NCBI RefSeq assembly: GCF_000772045.1
Contig: NZ_CP009754.1
Coordinates: 6,696,001 to 6,760,000, forward strand
From: Streptomyces sp. CCM_MD2014
Lineage (GTDB): Bacteria; Actinomycetota; Actinomycetes; Streptomycetales; Streptomycetaceae
Direction of reading: 5' to 3'
Length of the DNA: 64,000 bases
Every line of letters starts with the position of its first letter. Position 1 is the stretch's first letter. Shown here piece after piece: positions 50,876 to 59,612 of the stretch. The notes under the pieces were generated by a model that saw nothing but the letters and a program-made list of their open reading frames with translations, was not told the origin of the DNA and ran no database searches. Made by a program: the position numbers and the translations under genes.

Positions 50876-51204
50876 GCAAATTGAATTTACCCAGGGAAAA
50901 TTGAAATTGCATCGCCGGATGGGGTTACGAATGAGCGCCCCGTGTGTTATCACGCGGGCGCGTGCTTCCGCGCGAGGGGGCGGCGTTATGAGGCGATTTG
51001 TAGGGGATGCAAGCCGCAAAACGGGCAGCATGTGGATCGGGTCACAATCGCGTAACCCGCGCGAGACGTGTCCGAAATGTGAAGATCGGCGCTCGTGAAA
51101 TTGTTGTGTTTAGGTCCAGGGAAAGCGGGCAGAAGAATACGGGAAGCTGCGCTGAGTGGAATTCTTCAATTGTGCTTGTGTGAGCATCGGGAATTCCCTC
51201 GAAT
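50876..51204 (-). promoter_or_regulatory. AT-rich regulatory region upstream of ectABCD
   Basis: This 329-nt gap holds no gene. Read on the minus strand, the last 35 nt before ectA run GCAATTTCAATTTTCCC then TGGGTAAATTCAATTTGC. This is a near-palindrome with repeated AATTTCAATTT/AATTCAATTT units ending 0-1 nt before the ATG. A TAAATT within it (50889-50884) could be a -10 for a leaderless transcript. Further upstream TTGCAT (51012-51007), 18 nt, TAACGC (50988-50983) is a second possible promoter. The AT-richness is unusual for this genome and fits an osmotically controlled promoter. Confidence 0.45.
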
Positions 51205-52356
51205 TCATCCGCCCGAAGCGTCGGTCGAAGAGCCGGCCGAAGTGCCGGTTCCGCCCGGCGCCTCCCACGCCTCCTCGACGGCCCGCCGGGCGGCCTCCAG
51301 GTCGGCCTTGCGACCCCGCTCGGCCAGCGCGGCACCCAGTGCCGCCAGACAGCCCTGTACGGCCCCGCGCGTCGCGTCCGGGCCGTAGTGGTTGACCCGG
51401 ACCATCTCGCCCGCCAGCGCGCCCCCTCCCGCCGCCAGCGGCAGTGCCGGGTCGGACTCCAGGGCGCGGGCCACCAGCGCGGACGCGTCGACGTCCGCCG
51501 GCGTCCGCAGCGTCGTCGCGACCGGCGCCGCGTCCTTCGCCTCGTACACGTACGGCTCCAGACCGCCCAGCGCGAGCGCGCCGGCCCGGGTCGCCGCCGC
51601 GGCGGACGCGTGCCGGGCCATCACCGTCCCGGCGCCCTCCGCCTCGATGCGCTCGACGCACGCCTCCAGCGCGAGCATCTCCAACTGCGCCGGCGCGTGC
51701 AGCAGCGCCTTGCGCCCGCCGTCGATCCAGCGCTCCTTCCAGTCCAGGAGCGACAGGTACGAGCGCCGCGGCGCGTTCGGGTTCGCCGCCATCCGGGCCC
51801 AGGCCCGCTCGCTCACCGACACCGCCGACACCCCGGCGGGGCCGCCCATCGCCTTCTGCGCGCCGATCACGCACAGGTCCACGCCCCACGCGTCCGGCAG
51901 CACCGGCTCGGCGCCCACGGAGGCCACGGCGTCCAGGTAGAACAGCGCGCCGTGCGCCCGCACCACCTCGCCGATCTCCGCGACCGGGTTGGTGTTGCCG
52001 GTCGCCGCCTCGGCGTGCACCAGGGACACGAAGTCGATCTCCGGGTGCCCGGCGAGGGCCTGGCCGACCTGATCGGCGGAGACGGCCGTGTGGAAGGGCA
52101 CCGCGAGGTCGTGCACGGTCGCGCCGCAGTCCCGCAGCCAGTTCCCGAAGGTCTGCCCGTACGGCCCCGTGATCACGTTCAGCGCGACCGTGCCGGGCCC
52201 CGCGGCGGCGCGGATCGCGCCCTCCAGCGGCAGCAGCGCCTCGCCCTGCATGACCACCACGTCCTGCGCGGTGCCGAGCAGACGCGCGACCCGGTCCTCG
52301 ATCGCGGCGAAACGGCCGGCGCTCAGCGGGGCGAGGTCCAGGAAGGGATGGGTCAC
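51205..52356 (-). CDS. PLP-dependent aminotransferase (alanine-glyoxylate / pyridoxamine-pyruvate type)
   Basis: 383 residues, class V fold. MQGEALLPLEGAIRAAAGPG, VSLVHAEAATGNTNPV, LDAVASVGAEPV and the PLP lysine in VIGAQKAMGGPAG identify the serine-glyoxylate/alanine-glyoxylate aminotransferase-like branch. The HAEAATGNTNP loop differs from the usual HCETSTG, so substrate preference may be altered. A Ser/Thr/Gly-rich tail ends the protein. GTG start 52356 with only weak ribosome-binding sequence. It lies upstream of ectA on the same strand but separated by 329 nt. Confidence 0.78.
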   Translation of the reverse strand: MTHPFLDLAPLSAGRFAAIEDRVARLLGTAQDVVVMQGEALLPLEGAIRAAAGPGTVALNVITGPYGQTFGNWLRDCGATVHDLAVPFHTAVSADQVGQALAGHPEIDFVSLVHAEAATGNTNPVAEIGEVVRAHGALFYLDAVASVGAEPVLPDAWGVDLCVIGAQKAMGGPAGVSAVSVSERAWARMAANPNAPRRSYLSLLDWKERWIDGGRKALLHAPAQLEMLALEACVERIEAEGAGTVMARHASAAAATRAGALALGGLEPYVYEAKDAAPVATTLRTPADVDASALVARALESDPALPLAAGGGALAGEMVRVNHYGPDATRGAVQGCLAALGAALAERGRKADLEAARRAVEEAWEAPGGTGTSAGSSTDASGG

Positions 52357-52533
52357 GGCGGTGCTCTTTTCAGTAACGGCAGGTGTCCGGCGCGGGTACG
52401 CGGCGTACGGAGTCGAGAGTAACCATGGCGTCCGCCGGCACTCGCGCCGGAGTACTTCCGTTGCGACACCCCCACGCCCGGAATCATGGCTTCCGTCACA
52501 GCCGGCCGGTCGCCGGACTGATGGACTGGCCCC

Positions 52534-53067
52534 GTGCTCGCGCTTCTGCTGCTGGTCCTCGTCGCGGTGGTGACGGCCGTCGTCCTGCGCCGGGGCGCGG
52601 GCGCGTACCCCCGTGCACGGCCGTCCCCGGCGGCTCTCGCTCCCGCGCCGCGCAAGCCGGGCGCGCCCTTCCGCGTCGTCGCCGCGGTCACGGGCTGGGC
52701 GGCCGGCCTGCTCTATGTCTGGGGCCTGGTGTGCGTGGGGTTCGCGGCCATGGACGCGGAGGACGGCGGCACGGACTCCCTGCCGCCGCGGCCCTGCCGA
52801 ACCGGCGTACCGCCGGAACTGGCCGGGCGGGTGGCCGACTACTCCGTCTCCTACCTGCCCCTGCGCTTCAGCTGCGAGACCGTCGACGGCGAGGCCTACG
52901 ACTCCGCAGACGTTCCCGGCTACGTCAACCCCGGCGTCGCCGTCCTCGCCCCGACCGCGGTCGCGGGCGCCGTGGCGGCCGGGTACGCCGGTGAGCGGCG
53001 CGCCCGCGCGGCGGCGAGGAGCGGCGGCCCGTCCCCGGCCTCGAACCGCCGTACGGGCAGCCTTTAG
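52534..53067 (+). CDS. Small membrane protein, function unknown
   Basis: 177 residues starting at GTG 52534 with a hydrophobic N-terminal helix (LALLLLVLVAVVTAVVL). A second helix (VVAAVTGWAAGLLYVWGLVCVGFAAM, about 50-75) follows. Then comes an exported loop with two Cys (PCRTG, RFSCETVDGEAYD) likely forming a disulfide, and a third helix (AVLAPTAVAGAVAAGY) before an Arg-rich tail. No known family. It precedes an amidohydrolase by 10 nt. Confidence 0.62.
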   Translation: MLALLLLVLVAVVTAVVLRRGAGAYPRARPSPAALAPAPRKPGAPFRVVAAVTGWAAGLLYVWGLVCVGFAAMDAEDGGTDSLPPRPCRTGVPPELAGRVADYSVSYLPLRFSCETVDGEAYDSADVPGYVNPGVAVLAPTAVAGAVAAGYAGERRARAAARSGGPSPASNRRTGSL

Positions 53068-53077
53068 GGTGCGGGGC

Positions 53078-54169
53078 ATGAGCGAACGCGCGGTGCTGCA
53101 CGTGAAGGGTCGGGTGCTCGTCGGACCGGAGGAGGTCCGGGACGAGGTGTGGGTGATCGACGGCCGGATCTCGTACGACCGGCCCGCCGGCGCCGCCGAC
53201 GTCCGCACCGTCGAGGGGTGGGCGCTGCCCGGCCTGGTCGACGCCCACTGCCACGTCGGCCTGGACCAGCACGGCGCCGTCCCCGCGGACGTCGCCGAGA
53301 AGCAGGCGCTGACCGACCGCGAGGCGGGCACGCTCCTCATCCGCGACGCGGGCTCGCCCTCCGACACCCGCTGGATCGACGACCGCGAGGACCTCCCGAA
53401 GATCATCCGGGCCGGCCGCCACATCGCCCGCACCCGCCGCTACATCCGCAACTACGCCTGGGAGGTCGAGCCCGAGGACCTCGTCGCGTACGTCGCCCAG
53501 GAGGCCCGGCGCGGTGACGGCTGGGTGAAGCTGGTCGGCGACTGGATCGACCGCGACCTCGGCGACCTGTCGGCCTGCTGGCCGCGCGGCGCCGTCGAGG
53601 CGGCCATCGCGGAGGCCCACCGGCTGGGCGCCCGCGTCACCGCGCACTGCTTCGCCGAGGACTCCCTGCGCGACCTGGTCGAGGCCGGCATCGACTGCGT
53701 CGAGCACGCGACGGGGCTGACCGACGACACGATCCCCCTCTTCGCCGAGCGCGGGGTCGCCATCGTGCCCACCCTCGTCAACATCGCCACCTTCCCCGCG
53801 CTGGCCGACGGCGGCGAGGCGCGCTTCCCGCGCTGGTCGGCCCACATGCGCCGGCTCCACGAACGCCGCTACGACACCGTGCGCAACGCCTACGACGCCG
53901 GCGTCCCGGTCTTCGTCGGCACCGACGCGGGCGGTGCCCTGGCCCACGGGCTGGCCGGCGCGGAGGTCGCGGAACTGGTCACCGCCGGCATCCCGCCCGT
54001 CGAGGCCCTCGCCGCGACGACCTGGGCCGCCCGGCGCTGGCTCGGCCGCCCGGGCCTGGAGGAGGGCGCACCGGCGGACCTGGTGGTGTACGAGCAGGAC
54101 CCGCGCGCGGACGTGCGTGTGCTCACCGCTCCGCGCCGGGTGGTGCTGAACGGGCGGGTCGTCGGTTAG
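53078..54169 (+). CDS. Metal-dependent amidohydrolase
   Basis: 363 residues. All ligands of the binuclear amidohydrolase centre are visible: HCH at 57-59 (LVDAHCHVGLD), Lys in WVKLVGD, His in VTAHCFAED, His in VEHATG and Asp in FVGTDAGG. N- and C-terminal beta-sandwich strands end in VVLNGRVVG. The type resembles imidazolonepropionase/prolidase-like hydrolases of small cyclic amides, but the substrate is unknown. TAGGGT at 53064-53069, 9 nt before the ATG, suggests an own promoter with a nearly leaderless transcript. Confidence 0.85.
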   Translation: MSERAVLHVKGRVLVGPEEVRDEVWVIDGRISYDRPAGAADVRTVEGWALPGLVDAHCHVGLDQHGAVPADVAEKQALTDREAGTLLIRDAGSPSDTRWIDDREDLPKIIRAGRHIARTRRYIRNYAWEVEPEDLVAYVAQEARRGDGWVKLVGDWIDRDLGDLSACWPRGAVEAAIAEAHRLGARVTAHCFAEDSLRDLVEAGIDCVEHATGLTDDTIPLFAERGVAIVPTLVNIATFPALADGGEARFPRWSAHMRRLHERRYDTVRNAYDAGVPVFVGTDAGGALAHGLAGAEVAELVTAGIPPVEALAATTWAARRWLGRPGLEEGAPADLVVYEQDPRADVRVLTAPRRVVLNGRVVG

Positions 54170-54323
54170 CCGACGGGAGTGACGCCGGGGAACACCCGTG
54201 CGGCATGATGCGAAAAGGGTTCGAAGCGGCACGCCAAAACCCCACGAAGGGGTGAAGTGCCCCGAGTTCGCTGACCGTTCGGCGGACGCGGGGACATTCT
54301 GTCCGGGTCCCAAGCACGTCGCT

Positions 54324-54344
54324 CATGCGTGCCCCGCACGCATG
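54324..54344 (+). promoter_or_regulatory. Perfect inverted repeat in the leader of the LAETG protein gene
   Basis: CATGCGTGC (54324-54332) and GCACGCATG (54336-54344) are exact complements with a CCC spacer, 23 nt before the TTG start. It could be an operator or a small hairpin in the 5' leader affecting translation from the weak TTG start. Confidence 0.4.
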
Positions 54345-54366
54345 TCTCACTGGGGGTCCCACCACC

Positions 54367-55323
54367 TTGAACGGCAACACCTTCCGCATGCCCGCACGCC
54401 GTCTCGCCACCGTCGCGGCGGCCACGGCCCTGGCCGCGGGTCCCGCGACCCTGGCCGGCGCGGGATCCGCCCACGCGACCGGCGACCACGGCCGCGCGAG
54501 CGCCACCGTGCTGCGCACCGGGCTCGACGTCTCCCTGCTCGACAAGACCGTGAACGTCCCGCTCGCGGTCACCCTCAACGAGGTGCAGGCACCCGAGAGC
54601 GCCGAGAAGACCGCGCTCACCGCCCGGCTGGACGGCGTCGACGGCGGAAAGCCCTTCAGCGTCCTGCGCGCCGACGTCGCCGAGGCCAAGGCGACGGCCG
54701 GCGCCGGGAAGAGCGAGGGCACCACGACGCTGGCCCGCGCCAGGCTCCACGTCCCGGGCCTGCCGCTGCTGTCGGTGATCGAGGTCCAGGAGGTCACCTC
54801 CACGGCGACCTGCGAGGCCGGGAAGAAGCCGGTCGCCGACGCCGATCTGCTGGGACCGGTGACCGTCCTCGGCAAGAAGGTCACGCTCACCGCCGGCGGG
54901 ACCACGGACGTGAAGGTGCCCGGCGTCGGCGAGGTGCGGCTCGACCTCTCGAAGACGGAGACCACCTCCCGTACGGCCGCCGCCACCGCCCTCGAACTCA
55001 GCGTCCACGTCAACCCCCTCGACCTGAACGTCGCCGAGGTCGACGGCACCGTCACCCTGGCGAAGGCGACCTGCGAGTCCCCGACCGCTCCTGCGGACGA
55101 GGTCGAGCAGCCCCCGGCCGAGCAGCCCCCGGCCCAGCAGGACGAGGACGCCGACCCGGCCGCCGAGCCCGCGGCCGACGTCGAGGCCCAGGGCGCCCGC
55201 ACCGAGGCCGACCTGGCCGAGACGGGCGGCAGTTCCGCGACGCCGTACGTCGCGGCCGGTGCCGCGGCCCTGGTCCTGGCGGGTGGCGGCGCCCTGGTGC
55301 TGGCCCGGCGCAGGCGGGGCTGA
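54367..55323 (+). CDS. Sortase-anchored LAETG surface protein (SCO1860 family)
   Basis: 318 residues from TTG 54367 (LNGNTFRMPARR). A Sec signal (Arg-rich n-region, Ala-rich core, cleavage near AHATG, about residue 37) is followed by a soluble domain. A Pro/Glu/Asp-rich wall-spanning stretch (about 240-280) leads to the sorting signal LAETG (283-287), a membrane helix and an RRRRG tail. That is the class E (LAXTG) sortase substrate layout of Streptomyces. Function of the exposed domain is unknown. ATG 54388 is an alternative start. The 3' end is duplicated downstream. Confidence 0.87.
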   Translation: MNGNTFRMPARRLATVAAATALAAGPATLAGAGSAHATGDHGRASATVLRTGLDVSLLDKTVNVPLAVTLNEVQAPESAEKTALTARLDGVDGGKPFSVLRADVAEAKATAGAGKSEGTTTLARARLHVPGLPLLSVIEVQEVTSTATCEAGKKPVADADLLGPVTVLGKKVTLTAGGTTDVKVPGVGEVRLDLSKTETTSRTAAATALELSVHVNPLDLNVAEVDGTVTLAKATCESPTAPADEVEQPPAEQPPAQQDEDADPAAEPAADVEAQGARTEADLAETGGSSATPYVAAGAAALVLAGGGALVLARRRRG

Positions 55324-55800
55324 CGGGCGGGCGGGGCTGGTTGGGTCGGCGCCGTCGGACAGTTGAGGCCGGGGCGTTCGGCCGGGGGTGTCCGGCCGGA
55401 GGTGGTCGTGGCCGGGGCGGGCGGCAGCTCGTCGGCGCCGTGCGTCGCGGCCGGTGCCGCGGCCCTGGTCCTGGCGGGTGGCGGCGCCCTGGTGCTGGCC
55501 CGGCGCAGGCGGGGCTGACGGGCGGGCGGGGCTGGTTGGGTCGGCGCCGTCGGGCAGTTGAGGCCGGGGCGTTCGGCCGGGGTGTCCGGCCGGAGGTGGT
55601 CGTGGCCGGGGCGGGCGGCAGCTCGTCGGCGCCGTGCGTCGCGGCCGGTAGCCGTGGTCCCGGGTTCTGGCGGGCGGCGGGCCCCGGTGTCGCGCGGCCT
55701 GCCGCGACAGGACCGGTCGGGGGCGTCGGACAACCCGCCTCGGTCGGGGGCCGGGGCCCGCAGCCAGGCGGGGGCGACGGCCCCGGCCCGGCGCAGGCGG
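55226..55800 (+). repeat. Tandem duplication of the sorting-signal region (period 194-195 bp)
   Basis: Unit 1 runs from 55226 inside the gene to 55420 and unit 2 from 55421 to 55614. A third unit starts at 55615, matches well to about 55650 and is then degenerate to about 55800. Unit 2 re-encodes the C-terminal GGSS-APCVAAGAAALVLAGGG helix and RRRRG tail, but its upstream part lacks LAETG. The first period is exactly 195 bp (65 codons), so unit 2 stays in frame behind the TGA at 55321. The second unit has one base fewer. No gene is seen from 55324 to 55841 apart from these copies. Confidence 0.85.
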
Positions 55801-55841
55801 GACCGGCCTGAGGGGACCGGCCGGGGCGTACGGCGTGCGCC

Positions 55842-56930
55842 TCAGGCCGGGTCCGCCTGCGCCAGCGCCCGTCGCAGCGCCCGCAGGAAGCCCTCGGTCG
55901 TCGCCCGGTCCCGTACCGCCAGGCGCAGCCACTCCTCGCCCAGCCCCGGGAACGTGTCCCCGCGCCGCACCGCGTACCCCAGGCCGCGCAACCGGTGCCG
56001 TACGGCGGCCCCGTCCGGGACGCGGACCAGGACGAAGGGGCCCTCGGCCGGACCGGCGGCCCGCACCCCGGCGTCCGCGAACTCCGCGAGCCCGGCGACC
56101 AGACGCTCCCGGTCGGCGGCGATGCGGTGGGCGGCGTGGGCGGCCTCCGCCAGCGCCCGGGGCGCCACGCACGCCTCGGCGGCCGCCAGCGCGGGCGTGG
56201 ACACCGGCCACAGCGGCTGGGCACGCTCCAGTGCGCCGACCGTCTCCGGGTCCGCCAGGACGTACCCGATGCGCAGCCCCGCGAGGCCCCACGTCTTGGT
56301 GAGGCTGCGCAGAACGACGAGACCGGGTACGTCCGTCCGCCCGGCCAGCGCCTCCCGCTCACCCGGCACCGCGTCCATGAACGCCTCGTCCACGACCAGC
56401 GTCCGCCCGGGCCGGGCCAGCGACGCCAGCACGCCCGCAGGGTGCAGCACCGAGGTCGGGTTCGTCGGGTTGCCGACCACCACCAGGTCGGCGTCCTCCG
56501 GTACGGCCGCCGGGTCGAGCCGGAAGCCGTCCGCCGCCCGCAGCAGCACCCGGCCGACCGTGTGCCCCGCGTCCCGCAGCGCCGCCTCGGGCTCGGTGAA
56601 CTGCGGGTGCACCACGACCGGCCGGCGCACCTTCAGCGCCCGCGCCAGCAGCACGAACGCCTCCGCCGCGCCCGCCGTCAGCAGCACCCGCTCCACCGGC
56701 AGCCCGTGCCGTGCCGCCACCGCCGCCCGCGCCGCCCGCCCGTCCGGGTAGGCGGCGAGCGAGCCGAGCGAGGCGGCGACGTGCTTCCGCAGCCAGGCCG
56801 GGGGAGTGCCGGTCCGGACGTTCACCGCGAGGTCCACCAGCGCCGAACCGTCGTCGCGCACCTCGGCGTCCCCGTGGTGCCGCAGGTCCGGGCCGCCGGG
56901 ATCAGTGGGCGTGGGAGTGTGCGTGTCCAT
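55842..56930 (-). CDS. cobC: Threonine-phosphate decarboxylase-like aminotransferase (cobalamin)
   Basis: 362 residues, a class I/II PLP enzyme of the histidinol-phosphate aminotransferase/CobD type. LLTAGAAEAFVLLARAL, VVVGNPTNPTSVL, LVVDEAFMD and LRSLTKTWGLAGLRIGY (PLP Lys in SLTKT) are diagnostic. In actinobacteria this protein is annotated CobC and would make (R)-1-amino-2-propanol phosphate for the nucleotide loop of cobalamin. The start lies 29 nt inside the end of cbiX. It is the last cob gene on this strand before the surface-protein locus. Confidence 0.83.
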   Translation of the reverse strand: MDTHTPTPTDPGGPDLRHHGDAEVRDDGSALVDLAVNVRTGTPPAWLRKHVAASLGSLAAYPDGRAARAAVAARHGLPVERVLLTAGAAEAFVLLARALKVRRPVVVHPQFTEPEAALRDAGHTVGRVLLRAADGFRLDPAAVPEDADLVVVGNPTNPTSVLHPAGVLASLARPGRTLVVDEAFMDAVPGEREALAGRTDVPGLVVLRSLTKTWGLAGLRIGYVLADPETVGALERAQPLWPVSTPALAAAEACVAPRALAEAAHAAHRIAADRERLVAGLAEFADAGVRAAGPAEGPFVLVRVPDGAAVRHRLRGLGYAVRRGDTFPGLGEEWLRLAVRDRATTEGFLRALRRALAQADPA

Positions 56931-57819
56931 GACCGTGATGGTGCCCGTGGTGGTGGTCGCCGTCGTCGTCGGGGTGGAAGTGCGGCTGCTGCGGCAACCC
57001 CACCTTGTCCTCGAACCCCGGCAGCGCGATCCGGTACACGCAGCTGTCGCAGTTCATCCGGAGATCGCCCTTCACCGCCTCCTCGTACCGCTCCCACACC
57101 AGGTCGAGCAGCTCCGGCTCCGGACCGATGACGTCCGCAGACCGCACCTCCGTCTCCGGGTGCGCGGCGGCCCACTCCTCGGTCTGGTGCCTGACCCGGT
57201 CCGGGAGGATGCCGGTGAACAGGAAGTACGGCAGCACCACGACCCGCCGCGCCCCCAGCCGCGCACACCGGTCCAGGCCGCCCGGCACGTCCGGCTCCGC
57301 CAGCGACACGAACGCCGTCTCCACCGCCGCGTAACCGCGCCCCTCCCACAGCAGCCGCGCCGCCTTGAACACCTCGGCGTTGGCGTCCGGGTCCGTCGAC
57401 CCGCGCCCCACCAGCAGCACGGTCACCTCGGACGGGTCCCACGCCGGGTCGACCGCCTCCGCCAGGCGCCGCTCCAGCACCCGCAGCAGCGCGGGGTGCG
57501 GGCCCAGCGGACGCCCGTAGGTGTAGGAGATGCCGGGGTGGCGCTCCCGTTCGCGGGACAGCGCCGCCGGGATGTCGCCCTTCGCGTGCCCGGCGGACAC
57601 CAGCATCAGCGGCACCGCGGCGAAGCGGCGCACACCGCGCTCCACCAGCTCGGCGACCGCCTCGCCCAGCGGCGGCGGGGACAGCTCGATGAAGCCGCCC
57701 GCGACGGGCAGCTCGGGGTGGCGTCGGCCCAGCTCGCGCACGAAGTCGCGGAACGCCTCGGCTCCGGCCTCGTCCCGGGTGCCGTGGCCGGCGATGAGCA
57801 GGGCGGGCGGGGTCGTCAC
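56902..57819 (-). CDS. cbiX: Sirohydrochlorin cobaltochelatase-like protein, His-rich tail
   Basis: 305 residues with two CbiX-type half domains (LIAGHGTRDEAG with the metal His, AVPLMLVSAGHAKGDIP, then LLVGRGSTDPDAN and LPYFLFTG). Near the end MNCDSCVYRI carries a CxxC pair. The C-terminus is very His-rich (from about residue 278, HFHPDDDGDHHHGHHHGHGH and more), a probable cobalt store. It inserts cobalt into sirohydrochlorin in early-cobalt cobalamin synthesis. Its start overlaps the cobJ stop by 4 nt; its end overlaps cobC by 29 nt, so the His tail and the start of cobC share DNA. Confidence 0.87.
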   Translation of the reverse strand: MTTPPALLIAGHGTRDEAGAEAFRDFVRELGRRHPELPVAGGFIELSPPPLGEAVAELVERGVRRFAAVPLMLVSAGHAKGDIPAALSRERERHPGISYTYGRPLGPHPALLRVLERRLAEAVDPAWDPSEVTVLLVGRGSTDPDANAEVFKAARLLWEGRGYAAVETAFVSLAEPDVPGGLDRCARLGARRVVVLPYFLFTGILPDRVRHQTEEWAAAHPETEVRSADVIGPEPELLDLVWERYEEAVKGDLRMNCDSCVYRIALPGFEDKVGLPQQPHFHPDDDGDHHHGHHHGHGHAHSHAH

Positions 57820-59612
57820 AGGTTCTCCTCAGGTGTCGCGGATACGTCGAACGCGTCGGATACGTCGGACGGGTCTTTTACGCCGGACGGCTCTGATCCG
57901 TCGGGCGGGGCGGTCTTCCGCGGGGACGCCGGGGTGTCGTGCGCCTGCCAGCGGTAGCCGCGCGGCGTCACCATGCGCCCCGCGATCTCCCGGGTCGCGG
58001 TGTTGCCCACCGTGACGACGGTCATCATGTCCACCGTCGCCGGGTCGAGCGCGGCCAGCGTGGACAGGCGGCTCGACTCGTCGGCGCGCGACGCGTTGCG
58101 CACGACGCCCACCGGAGTCGACGGCTCCCGGTGCTCGGCGAGGATCGCCAGCGCCTTCGGCAACTGCCAGTCGCGGCCCCGGCTGCGCGGGTTGTAGAAC
58201 GTCACGACGAGGTCCGCCTCCGCCGCCGCCCGCACCCGGCGCTCGATGACCTCCCACGGCGTGTGCAGGTCGGACAGGCTGATCGACACGTGGTCGTGGC
58301 CCAGCGGCGCGCCCAGGATCGCCCCGGCCGCCAGCGCCGCCGTCACGCCCGGCACCCCGACCACGTCGATGTCGTCGGACGCCTCGGCCAGCGCGGGCGA
58401 GGCCATCGCGTACACCCCGGCGTCACCGCTGCCGATCAGCGCGACGGCGTGTCCGCGCCGCGCCTCCTCGACCGCGGTCCGGGCCCGCTCCTCCTCCGCG
58501 CCGAGCCCCGACTCCAGCACCCGGGTGCCGGGCCGCAGCAGATCGCGGATCTGGTCGACGTACTGGTCGAGCCCCACCAGCACCGACGCCCGCCGCAGCT
58601 CCGCCCGCGCCCGCGGCGTCACCAGGTCCCGGGCGCCCGGCCCGAGCCCGACCACCGCGAGCCGCCCGCGCCCCGGCCGCCGTACCACCGCACAGGTCGC
58701 CATCGCGGGCACCGCCGCCGACTTCCGCTTGGGCACGAGGAGTTCGCCCCCGCGCACCAGCGCCGCCGCCTCCGCGACCGACGGGGTGCCCACGGCCGCC
58801 AGCGGAGCGTCGGAGGGGTTCGGCACCTCGACGCCCGCCAACGCGTCGGCCGGGTACGTCACCAGGGGCACGCCCAGCCGCTCGGCTGCCCCGACGATCC
58901 CCGGCTCCTCCGCCTTGGCGTCCACGGTGGCCAACTCGGCGACCGACGCGGCGGACAGCCCCGCCTCGCGCAGGGCGTCCTCCACCAGCCCGAGCACCTC
59001 GTCGACCGGTGCGCCCCGGGAGGCGCCGACCCCGACGACCAGGGACGGCGGACGCAGGACGACCTCGCCCCCGGCCGGTTCCAGGGCACGGTCCGTCACC
59101 CGGATGCCGCAGGCCCCTTCGGTACCGACCGGCAGCGGCGGCAGCGGCCACGCCACCTCCGCGCGCAGCGCCACCGGCTCGCCGTCCAGCAGCGCCCGCG
59201 ACACCCCGGCGACGTCGCCCTCGACGGGCAGTCCCAGCGTGTCCAGGCCGGCCAGCCCCACCGCGTCGGTCGCCGTCGTCACCACCGGCTCCGCGCCCAG
59301 CACCTCGCCGACCGCGCGGGCCAGTTCGTTGGCGCCGCCGCCGTGCCCGCCGACCAGCGACACGGCGAACCGCCCGCCCTCGTCGACGCACACCACACCC
59401 GGGTCGGTCCGCTTGTCGTCCAGCAGCGGCGCCACGAGCCGGACCACCGCGCCGGTGGCCAGGAAGCACACCAGCCGGTCGCACTCGGCGAACGCGGTCC
59501 GTACGGCGTCGGCGACGGGACCGTCGTACACGCGCGTGCGCTCCGGCCACGCGGCGGCCAGCCGGTCCCGCGCCGCCGCTCCCGCCGCCGTGGCGGAGAT
59601 GAGGCCGATCAA
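57816..59612 (-). CDS. cobJ: Fused CbiG / precorrin-3B C17-methyltransferase
   Basis: 598 residues. The N-terminal part (about 1-310) is CbiG-like (cobalt-precorrin-5A hydrolase type: ATGAVVRLVAPLLDDKRTDP, VGVGASRGAPVDEVL). The C-terminal part (about 325-560) is a SAM-dependent tetrapyrrole methylase (LAVVGLGPGARDLVTPRARA, SGDAGVYAMASP, VTFYNPRSRGRDWQL). A Ser/Asp-rich tail ends the protein. Start is TTG 59612 with AAGGAG 7 nt upstream; it overlaps the cobL stop (TTGA). The fusion covers ring contraction-related steps of corrin synthesis. Such fusions are known in actinobacteria. Confidence 0.87.
   Translation of the reverse strand: MIGLISATAAGAAARDRLAAAWPERTRVYDGPVADAVRTAFAECDRLVCFLATGAVVRLVAPLLDDKRTDPGVVCVDEGGRFAVSLVGGHGGGANELARAVGEVLGAEPVVTTATDAVGLAGLDTLGLPVEGDVAGVSRALLDGEPVALRAEVAWPLPPLPVGTEGACGIRVTDRALEPAGGEVVLRPPSLVVGVGASRGAPVDEVLGLVEDALREAGLSAASVAELATVDAKAEEPGIVGAAERLGVPLVTYPADALAGVEVPNPSDAPLAAVGTPSVAEAAALVRGGELLVPKRKSAAVPAMATCAVVRRPGRGRLAVVGLGPGARDLVTPRARAELRRASVLVGLDQYVDQIRDLLRPGTRVLESGLGAEEERARTAVEEARRGHAVALIGSGDAGVYAMASPALAEASDDIDVVGVPGVTAALAAGAILGAPLGHDHVSISLSDLHTPWEVIERRVRAAAEADLVVTFYNPRSRGRDWQLPKALAILAEHREPSTPVGVVRNASRADESSRLSTLAALDPATVDMMTVVTVGNTATREIAGRMVTPRGYRWQAHDTPASPRKTAPPDGSEPSGVKDPSDVSDAFDVSATPEENL

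Noticed and set aside
55421..55515. A separate small membrane protein gene in repeat unit 2
   Set aside because: It has no start codon with a ribosome-binding site of its own and lacks LAETG; it is best read as a duplicated 3' tail.
54166..56292. Long minus-strand frame with internal peptide repeats opposite the LAETG gene
   Set aside because: The peptide repeats simply mirror the 195-bp tandem DNA repeat; no coding signature or start site supports it.
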